This document shows, piece after piece, positions 26,754 through 33,056 of a stretch of DNA of 64,000 bases. The DNA lies in the NCBI RefSeq assembly GCF_002803515.1, contig NZ_PHQX01000001.1:2294001-2358000 (forward strand), read 5' to 3'. The notes under the pieces were generated by a model, which was given only the letters and a program-made list of their open reading frames with translations, was not told the DNA's origin and did no database searches. This stretch comes from Stenotrophomonas lactitubi (GTDB taxonomy: Bacteria; Pseudomonadota; Gammaproteobacteria; Xanthomonadales; Xanthomonadaceae). The position numbers and the translations under genes were made by a program. Numbering within the stretch: position 1 is the stretch's first letter; every line of letters begins with the position of its first letter.

Positions 26754-27074
26754 CCCCTCCCACTCCTTCAATGTCGTCTTGCCGATGCCCGCCTCCCTGG
26801 CCGGTCGGAACGCGGTGTCCCGGCTCGCCCGCGCCTGCGCAGATGCGGATCATAGCCCCGCGCACGGCGTGGCCGCGATAGTGGCAAGCGTCACCCGTCG
26901 GACGGGCGGACAGAGTCCTCATTGGACGGAAAAGCTCCTGCGTTCGGTGGCACTGGCGCGTCATTTTTATGACGCGCGGGGAGCTTACCGCGAGGAGCTT
27001 TGCCGCGTCGAAGGTCGGGAGAAGCGAAAAGCGGAATTGATCACATAAAAACTGGGCTTAACGTGAATGGTGCC
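26754..27074. other. Stretch upstream of the candidate GH19 inhibitor
   Basis: The minus-strand frame of the inhibitor continues open upstream to a TGA near 26860 without a plausible ATG or GTG, which looks like the remains of a longer 5' end. A perfect 9-bp hairpin, GCGCGTCAT (26956-26964) and ATGACGCGC (26969-26977) around TTTT, lies downstream of the DUF4189 gene that ends at 27075. It could be an operator or weak terminator. Confidence 0.5.
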
Positions 27075-27602
27075 CTACCTGATGAACAGATCCGCGGTGC
27101 AGGCCGTGTTGGCGATCCTGCATTGATCCTGTGGCATCTGCCGCCATGCAGCCTTCGCGCTGCATTGCTGCATCGCGACAATGACCGCACCCTGTTCGGA
27201 CATGGCTGCGACGACGCTAGTGGTTTCAGTACCCAGCCCTGCGTGTGCGACCGCCACGCACTGCGCCTGGAACAGGGTCGCCAACGTGCATTCACCCTTG
27301 CCGAATTCCCTGCACTCCTTCATGGACGCGCGCTTGGCCTTGCCCCGCGAACGCATCGAGTTGCTGATGAACGTGTCGCCGCGGGCATCCATCGCCACGC
27401 CGCGCACGGTCTGCGCCCAGCTGGGGCGATTGCTGTACGGCGAGCCTGTGCTGCTCACGGGGATGGGCGCGCAACCCTGCACACCCTGGCCACCGATGGG
27501 ATACATGCCCTGTGGGCAATTGCCTTCAGCCATTGCAGTAGAAGGCAGCGAGCCCGCAACCAGCAGCAGGCACGACAAGATAGCTTGGTGGATTCGCTTC
27601 AT
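27075..27602 (-). CDS. DUF4189-domain exported protein, paralogue 4 (most diverged)
   Basis: 175 residues from ATG 27600-27602, with a signal peptide (MKRIHQAILSCLLLVAGSLP, cleavage near STAMA). The mature protein begins with the shared motif GNCPQGMYPIGGQGVQGCAP, then a DUF4189 region (WAQTVRGVAMDARGDTFISN, MKECREFGKGECTLATLFQA, QCVAVAHAG). The C-terminus (DQCRIANTACTADLFIR) lacks the CTEP ending of the other three copies. It lies 39 bp downstream of the 27642 gene and is probably co-transcribed with it. Periplasmic; function unknown, possibly immunity. Confidence 0.85.
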   Translation of the reverse strand: MKRIHQAILSCLLLVAGSLPSTAMAEGNCPQGMYPIGGQGVQGCAPIPVSSTGSPYSNRPSWAQTVRGVAMDARGDTFISNSMRSRGKAKRASMKECREFGKGECTLATLFQAQCVAVAHAGLGTETTSVVAAMSEQGAVIVAMQQCSAKAAWRQMPQDQCRIANTACTADLFIR

Positions 27603-27641
27603 GGCTTCCCGGATTCCCGGCGGCTTGGCCTGTAGCCACGA

Positions 27642-28655
27642 TCAGCGCAACTGCTGCGCGCACGTGGCCCCTTGAGTGGCGTAGTCACGGACGTAGCCGT
27701 CCATCGTCAGCACCGTGATATCGCAGCGGTTGTTCACGTCACTGACGACATGCCCGTATACGTTCAACCCCTGAACGCGTTCGCCACGATGCAGGTACAA
27801 GGTGCGCGAACCATCGGTCCCATTCTCCACACGGTCCGGCGTGCCCCATGTCCGCACGAACTCCTGCTCGGTCTTGCCGATCCACATGTCCATCAGATTG
27901 TTGCGGCCCACGCGGTTGGCTGCGCGAAGCGACTCATCCAGAACGCGGCTGGTCTCCTTCTGGCCACGCGCCAGATTCGCTTCCAGACTGCGCTCAGCCC
28001 GGTCCATTTCGGCGTCGGTCGGCCGATAGGTGAACGCTGGGCGCGTGCCATCCTTCCACAGATTGCCCCATATGAAATTCGCAGGTGACTGGCCGACGTC
28101 ACCGATGGGCAGGAAGCCGCGCTTCATCATTTCCGCCGGCACTTTCGCCTTGGGGTCAGGCCCGACGAGGCAGGCAAAACGCACCAGTTGCACCTGCCAA
28201 GGCTCGACTGCCTCGCTGGTCGGATCGAATCTCTCCGGTGGGACATCCTCGATCGCACGGTCGCGCCATTGCACCAGACTCATCTTCATAGCCACGGTGT
28301 TACGCGCACAGTTCACCGAGTACTTCCTGATCAGCCGATTCGGCTTGATCGCGTTCTCGTAAACCGTATTGACCTGGATCTCGTACACCGGATCCGGGCC
28401 AGCGAGGGGCTCACCAGGCTTCGGCGGTTTCTTGCGGCGCAATTGCTTCAAGTACGCGTTCTGCTCTTCCGGCGTGGCACGCTGCAGAAAACCGACCAGG
28501 TCCGCGCGGCTGCTGAGCGTTTGTGCATCGACTACCCACGCTTCACGGTTGGGCATGTCGCCACCGGCGTAAATGACCCAGCTGTCGGCGGCGTGTGCTG
28601 ACGAAGCCAGCGCCAGAGCGCCGACCAGCATCACTACACGAAAGGGATTCTGCAT
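27642..28655 (-). CDS. Exported protein of unknown function with a BamE/SmpA-like C-terminal motif
   Basis: 337 residues from ATG 28653-28655, with a signal peptide (MQNPFRVVMLVGALALASSA, cleavage near AHA-A). The first two thirds have no recognisable domain (WVIYAGGDMPNREAWVVDAQ, RKKPPKPGEPLAGPDPVYEI). Residues 258-287 (WIGKTEQEFVRTWGTPDRVE then NGTDGSRTLYL) resemble the repeated unit of SmpA/OmlA and BLIP-like small beta domains, in which a G-x-x-x-x-x-x-x-x-W-G-x-P-D pattern is common. Such folds often bind enzymes. Its place among T4SS accessory genes suggests a periplasmic inhibitor, which is inference. Confidence 0.75.
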   Translation of the reverse strand: MQNPFRVVMLVGALALASSAHAADSWVIYAGGDMPNREAWVVDAQTLSSRADLVGFLQRATPEEQNAYLKQLRRKKPPKPGEPLAGPDPVYEIQVNTVYENAIKPNRLIRKYSVNCARNTVAMKMSLVQWRDRAIEDVPPERFDPTSEAVEPWQVQLVRFACLVGPDPKAKVPAEMMKRGFLPIGDVGQSPANFIWGNLWKDGTRPAFTYRPTDAEMDRAERSLEANLARGQKETSRVLDESLRAANRVGRNNLMDMWIGKTEQEFVRTWGTPDRVENGTDGSRTLYLHRGERVQGLNVYGHVVSDVNNRCDITVLTMDGYVRDYATQGATCAQQLR

Positions 28656-28949
28656 GATTCGTTCCTTCGAATGGCATGGAGACTTACGACCGCTCCGACA
28701 AGCGCAGCGCAAGCCCGCAACTTGTCCAAGCCACTACGATACCGTGCGTTGCATCAGCAACGTATCGGATTTTTCCTACGAATCACACTGATGCGTGGCC
28801 CATGTGTCGACGAAAAAATTCATCAACCAGCGTCTAGCAGGACACACCACTCAAATTATCTGCGACCGAAGACATCCCTCTCGCAGGCAAGAATGCACTT
28901 CATTTTTCGCGCAGATACGATGGCGCAGGCGCGTTCCGCTCGACGTGAA
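28656..28949. other. AT-richer gap between inhibitor-like genes
   Basis: About 294 bp without a supported gene. The base composition is clearly lower in GC than the flanks. The stretch before 28656 presumably holds the promoter of the 27642-28655 gene (read leftwards). Confidence 0.5.
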
Positions 28950-29456
28950 TCAGAATGACTTGAAAAGGGGTTCGGTGCAGTCGGTATAACGAATTACACA
29001 CGCCCCGCCGCCTCTGGAAGCGCAATACTTCAATACTTCAGCGGAAGCAACTTCCTTTGAAGGCCCAGCAGATATGGAAATGCGGCCATTGCTTCCCTTT
29101 TCTGGATCCGCGTAAGCAACACACTGGTTCTTGTATGTAATAGCTGTCGAGCAGTCAGTGGCGCCGTATGTTGCGCAGCGACCCCGCGCCTCCTTCTCCG
29201 CCTCTGACTTGGAGCGTTTTCCAACCGACGCGCCCATGCTGCCTGTAGCGTCCGACATGGAAATTGCCCCCCAAGTCTTGATCCATCGCCCATTAGGGCG
29301 CAAATCACCACCGCCGCTTCCAGCATTCGGAATCGGCGCGCAGCCCTGCACACCCTGTCCACCGATGGGATATTGACCAGCAGGACAGCCACCTTCAGCA
29401 AAGGCAGCATGCGAGGCACCGAGAAGAAACAAGGTAAATAGTGCCTTCGCCTTCAT
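28950..29456 (-). CDS. DUF4189-domain exported protein, paralogue 3
   Basis: 168 residues from ATG 29454-29456 (MKAKALFTLFLLGASHAAFA, signal peptide cleaved after AFA). The mature part starts EGGCPAGQYPIGGQGVQGCA and holds the DUF4189 segment WIKTWGAISMSDATGSMGAS, then GRCATYGATDCSTAITYKNQ CVAYADPEKG and the ending YTDCTEPLFKSF. Cysteine positions agree with the neighbours, implying disulfides. A GAGG sequence lies before the start. The nearest relatives are the two genes immediately upstream. Confidence 0.9.
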   Translation of the reverse strand: MKAKALFTLFLLGASHAAFAEGGCPAGQYPIGGQGVQGCAPIPNAGSGGGDLRPNGRWIKTWGAISMSDATGSMGASVGKRSKSEAEKEARGRCATYGATDCSTAITYKNQCVAYADPEKGSNGRISISAGPSKEVASAEVLKYCASRGGGACVIRYTDCTEPLFKSF

Positions 29457-29771
29457 GTGACCCTCACCCATCAGACCGACAAGACAGGTCATTGATCTTG
29501 ATCATCTAGATGCAGAATCCAGCATTCGGAGGAGCGAACCATACTGACTGCAAACCAACCAAGACCGACCAATTGATTCTGCAAGATGCTCGAGAGAAGT
29601 TCGGGCAAGCGCGCTGAGGATCATCGACAGCTTTGAGGCTCGCTTATTCAGGGAAACAATAATCCGAAATATTGACGACAAAGGGGGAGGCACAATCACC
29701 TCCATCCGACCATCCCTACAGCCTGGCGACGCATCGAAAACCATCAACCTACCCTTACCAAGGCATACTTC
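29457..29771. other. Low-GC gap between DUF4189 paralogues
   Basis: About 315 bp of AT-richer sequence. A reading frame on the minus strand (29502-29747) has no ribosome-binding site and an atypical composition, so I do not call it. It probably contains the promoter of the 28950-29456 gene. Confidence 0.5.
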
Positions 29772-30281
29772 TCAATAAGAGTGAAAAAGTGGCTCCGTGC
29801 AATCGCTGTACAGAACTTCACACTGGTTTTCGTTACGAGCTGCGCAGAGCTTTAGCACTTCAGTCGAAGCAACTTCCTTTGTTGGCCCCCTCACGGCAGA
29901 AACTCGCCCCCCCGCGCTGCTCTTTTTCGGATATGCATATGCAACACACTGATTCTTATAGGCGATCAAAGCCGTACAGTCGCTAGCGCCGTAGGTAGTA
30001 CAGCGATCCTTTGCTTCCTTCTCTGCTTCTGCTTTGGTTCGCTTCCCAACAGATGCCCCCATGGCACCCGTAGCGTCAGACTGGTAGATCGCTCCCCAGG
30101 TCTTAATCCAACGACCGTTCGGTTGCAGATCACCACCACCACCTCCTCCCGGAATCGGGGCGCAGCCTTGAACACCCTGCCCTCCAACTGGATACTGCCC
30201 AGCCGGACACCCTCCCTCTGCGTAGGCTGCACAGGACAAAGCGAGAAGAGAGAGAGTAAGGAGTGCCTTCATCTTCTTCAT
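29772..30281 (-). CDS. DUF4189-domain exported protein, paralogue 2
   Basis: 169 residues. ATG 30279-30281 is used (MKKMKALLTLSLLALSCAAY); a second ATG three codons on is possible. The signal peptide ends near AYA. The mature part is EGGCPAGQYPVGGQGVQGCA, a poly-Gly spacer, WIKTWGAIYQSDATGAMGAS, KDRCTTYGASDCTALIAYKN QCVAYAYPKKSSAGG and the ending YSDCTEPLFHSY. The codons for SSAGGR include a run of seven G on the coding strand (plus 29907-29913), at the place where paralogue 1 has nine. Confidence 0.9.
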   Translation of the reverse strand: MKKMKALLTLSLLALSCAAYAEGGCPAGQYPVGGQGVQGCAPIPGGGGGGDLQPNGRWIKTWGAIYQSDATGAMGASVGKRTKAEAEKEAKDRCTTYGASDCTALIAYKNQCVAYAYPKKSSAGGRVSAVRGPTKEVASTEVLKLCAARNENQCEVLYSDCTEPLFHSY

Positions 30282-30428
30282 ACAATTTTCATCGTCAAGC
30301 AAATTAAGGCCGCGGAGGCCGGCTTCCTGAGAAGTGACCGGTCTGCGCGCACTGCTCGGCGAAGCGCGATCTTGCCAACACTCTCGCCGAATACGCCGGA
30401 AGATACGAATTGGGACTTAGCAGCCAGC

Positions 30429-30950
30429 TCAATAGCTATGAAATGTTGGCTCAGTACAATCAGAGTAAGACACTGCACACGCGTCGCTTGCGCCACCACC
30501 TTGTTTACAGGCTTGTGTCGCTCGCTCAACGGCAAGCTCTTTGGTCGCTGCGGTCGAATAATACACCCCCCCCCTTCTTCCCCCTGCAGGAGCGGCAGCA
30601 GCGACACACTGATTCTTGTATGAAAAATTCTCGCCGCAGTCTTTCGCGCCGTATGTGGAGCATCGCGCTTTCGCTTCCGCAAATGCTGCGGCCTTGGATT
30701 TTTGTCCTACCGAAGTTCCCACATCAAGAGTCGAAGGCGAAATTGAAATTGCGCCCCACGTCTTGGTCCAGCGGCCATTCGGGCGCAAATCGCCTCCGCC
30801 GCTCCCAGCACTTGGTATCGGCGCGCAGCCCTGAACACCTTGCCCACCGATCGGGTACTGCCCAGCTGGACAGCCCCCTTCTGCAAAGGCAACAGATCCG
30901 CCGGCAAAGAAGACAGCAAGAGTGAGTGTGAACTTGACCAATGCTTGCAT
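30429..30950 (-). CDS. DUF4189-domain exported protein, paralogue 1, with a G9 tract
   Basis: 173 residues from ATG 30948-30950, preceded by GGAG (MQALVKFTLTLAVFFAGGSV, cleavage near AFA). The mature part begins EGGCPAGQYPIGGQGVQGCA. Then come WTKTWGAISISPSTLDVGTS, ARCSTYGAKDCGENFSYKNQ, CVAAAAPAGGRRGGVYYSTA and the ending YSDCTEPTFHSY. The stretch for GRRGGV contains nine consecutive G on the coding strand (plus 30566-30574), so slippage would switch the frame. It is 37 bp downstream of virB6 and may be co-transcribed with the T4SS operon. Confidence 0.9.
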   Translation of the reverse strand: MQALVKFTLTLAVFFAGGSVAFAEGGCPAGQYPIGGQGVQGCAPIPSAGSGGGDLRPNGRWTKTWGAISISPSTLDVGTSVGQKSKAAAFAEAKARCSTYGAKDCGENFSYKNQCVAAAAPAGGRRGGVYYSTAATKELAVERATQACKQGGGASDACAVSYSDCTEPTFHSY

Positions 30951-30987
30951 GCTGCTCGACTCCATATTCCTATGCCTACAACCTTGA

Positions 30988-32148
30988 TCACTGCCCGCCG
31001 GAGTAGGCTCCACGGAGGCCACTGTCCTGCTTGCTAGGGCCAGTTTGCTGGGGAGTGACAACCCTCCCCATACCGAGATTAGCGTTAGCATCTCGAGATC
31101 CACTGTCCGCCTCACCCTTAGACGGAGCCGACGGCGTATAGGTACCCGCCGGTCTACCATCCGAACTCGGCGCACCGGCGGCACCGCCGCCTATCTGCGA
31201 ATATGCCATGAAGGTACCCAGTGTGCCCTGGAAGAACATCGCGGCCATTGGGGGCGCAGTCAGGATCAAGGTGGTGAGAATCAGCCCCATACCGCCCTGT
31301 TGCATGGCCTGGCTGGTCATGCCGTCGGCCAGTGCGCCGTCAAGCAGATACTTGTCCACCAACGCTGTCGCCCAGAACGAACCTGCAACGCGGATGACCA
31401 TGTCCAGCGCGATCGACACCATCGCTGCCAGAACCGCCATCGAGAACATCGTTCCGATTCCGTAGAACAACCATCGCTGGAACAACTGCTTGGTCTGCTC
31501 GAACAGTAGGCAAAGAATGAACAGTGGTCCCAAGCCGATGAACAGTGCCATCGCGATCTGGTACAGCAGCAACATCGCGCCCGCGGTAATCGCTGGACCA
31601 CCGGTACCCAATCCGATGAAGATCTGCGCCTGGGTTTTCTGACCCTGCAGGCTTTCGTCCTTCAGCACCTGGATCGCGTCGATGCTGGACAGGGCGACCT
31701 GCATCCAGGCAAGGGATTGGTCGATCTGCTTTTCCGGCGGGTCGTCCTTACCGGTCACCACGTGGGAGATCAGCCCCTTCACATCCTTGTTGAGGAAGTC
31801 CTGCACGTTCTGACCGAACATCGCCATGGTAGTGGCCACGCTGACGATCAGCGCGGCACGCGCCATATTGGTAACCAGCACCATCATTGAATCTCGGCTG
31901 CGCCCTGTGACGATGCGGAATCCCTGGATCAGCACCCACAGCGTCATGAGGGTGAGAGCCATGAAGCCAACCCACTTCATCATGTTGCCCAGCAGCTTGA
32001 TGCCAAAGTCATTGATACGGTCCTGGAGGAACTCCAGGATCAGCCGGAAGAACATGAAGTCGCCGATTGATTGGATGCGTACGGCATATCCAAGCAACTC
32101 GTGCAGGCCTCCCGAGAAGTCAAAGCTGGCAATCAGCGCGATGTTCAT
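30988..32148 (-). CDS. virB6: T4SS inner-membrane channel protein VirB6
   Basis: A polytopic inner-membrane component of the T4SS inner-membrane complex. 386 residues; I use ATG 32146-32148, eight bases after AAGGA, although GTG two codons earlier also fits. Hydrophobic segments lie near 55-80 (MMKWVGFMALTLMTLWVLIQ), 95-115, 190-250 (AMLLLYQIAMALFIGLGPLF ILCLLFEQTKQLFQRWLFYG) and 285-310. FEQTKQLFQRWLFYGIGTMF is typical of TrbL/VirB6. The tail (SDGRPAGTYTPSAPSKGEAD) is disordered. It is the last core gene of the operon. Confidence 0.93.
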   Translation of the reverse strand: MNIALIASFDFSGGLHELLGYAVRIQSIGDFMFFRLILEFLQDRINDFGIKLLGNMMKWVGFMALTLMTLWVLIQGFRIVTGRSRDSMMVLVTNMARAALIVSVATTMAMFGQNVQDFLNKDVKGLISHVVTGKDDPPEKQIDQSLAWMQVALSSIDAIQVLKDESLQGQKTQAQIFIGLGTGGPAITAGAMLLLYQIAMALFIGLGPLFILCLLFEQTKQLFQRWLFYGIGTMFSMAVLAAMVSIALDMVIRVAGSFWATALVDKYLLDGALADGMTSQAMQQGGMGLILTTLILTAPPMAAMFFQGTLGTFMAYSQIGGGAAGAPSSDGRPAGTYTPSAPSKGEADSGSRDANANLGMGRVVTPQQTGPSKQDSGLRGAYSGGQ

Positions 32149-32226
32149 TTCCACAATCCTTTGGCGATTCCACTTGCCTCCGACCGGACACCCTGCCCGG
32201 CCGGTGCTTCATAGGTCCAGCTGCGA

Positions 32227-33006
32227 TCAATCAATGCTCAAGGCGGTCTTGAGCGCAGCCGTGCGCACCAGATCGCTCGCAAGCTTCTTCGTAGGATCTC
32301 CCTTCAGTGCGGCCTGAGCGACCACGTTCTGATTGGTTTCCATCACTGCGATGTAGGCGTCGTACGCCTGCATGCGCCCCACCCATTGTTGGGACAGTGC
32401 CTGAATCTGATTACCCAGGCGCTTGGCATCACTGTCGGCCGCCTGCACGTTGCCGCTCTGGTTGCTCTGCCTGCGCGCCATGAAGTTCGCGTACATGGCC
32501 TTCTCAATTTCTTCGGACGTAGTCGTCATGAAATCGATCGAATCATTGAACTTCCGGTTCTGCATCATGCGGATGTTCACGCAGATCTGCTTCTGCTGCT
32601 GTTTGATATCTGCGGTCGGCTTGAAGCCCACCGCATCGACAAGATTGGTCAGGCTAAGTCCCGTCGCGTCCTGGCCACACGTCTCTGCCACCAGATAATT
32701 GTCCTTCACACGCTTCAGCTCCTGCGCCTTCGGCATGTTCATCATAAAACTCATAGCACTGAACAGCGAGCGCGCGTCATCAATCTGCTGTTTGACTTCA
32801 TCCCAGCGTGTCTTTTCTTTGGCGTATTCATTAATCTGATCCAGCCAAGTGTATAAATCCTGCAAGATCGAGGTGTAGTCGATCACCGGCATGCCTGCGT
32901 TGGCATTTTGTGCGCTGACCAGCAGTGCACCAGAAAGGACAAATGCACCAAGACGCGAGCGGCGCGGACCGCGGCCAGTACCACGAGCCTTCTTCGGGTT
33001 ATTCAT
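32227..33006 (-). CDS. virB5: T4SS minor pilus component VirB5
   Basis: A periplasmic/pilus-tip protein, 259 residues. ATG 33004-33006 has GGAG seven bases ahead and is preferred over the in-frame ATG at 33031-33033. The signal peptide is atypically long (MNNPKKARGTGRGPRRSRLG then AFVLSGALLVSAQNANAG). The mature part is helical, as in VirB5 (SILQDLYTWLDQINEYAKEK, FMMNMPKAQELKRVKDNYLV), with two Cys (AETCGQDATG, QKQICVNIRM). The position between virB4 and virB6 supports the call. Confidence 0.9.
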   Translation of the reverse strand: MNNPKKARGTGRGPRRSRLGAFVLSGALLVSAQNANAGMPVIDYTSILQDLYTWLDQINEYAKEKTRWDEVKQQIDDARSLFSAMSFMMNMPKAQELKRVKDNYLVAETCGQDATGLSLTNLVDAVGFKPTADIKQQQKQICVNIRMMQNRKFNDSIDFMTTTSEEIEKAMYANFMARRQSNQSGNVQAADSDAKRLGNQIQALSQQWVGRMQAYDAYIAVMETNQNVVAQAALKGDPTKKLASDLVRTAALKTALSID

Positions 33007-33056
33007 TTCAATCTCCGTGTTCGAAACAGTCATCTTCGAATTCCCTGCTACCGCAA

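Noticed and set aside
29502..29747. 81-codon frame on minus between DUF4189 genes
   Set aside because: No ribosome-binding site, no domain, and lies in low-GC intergenic sequence; kept only as a note.
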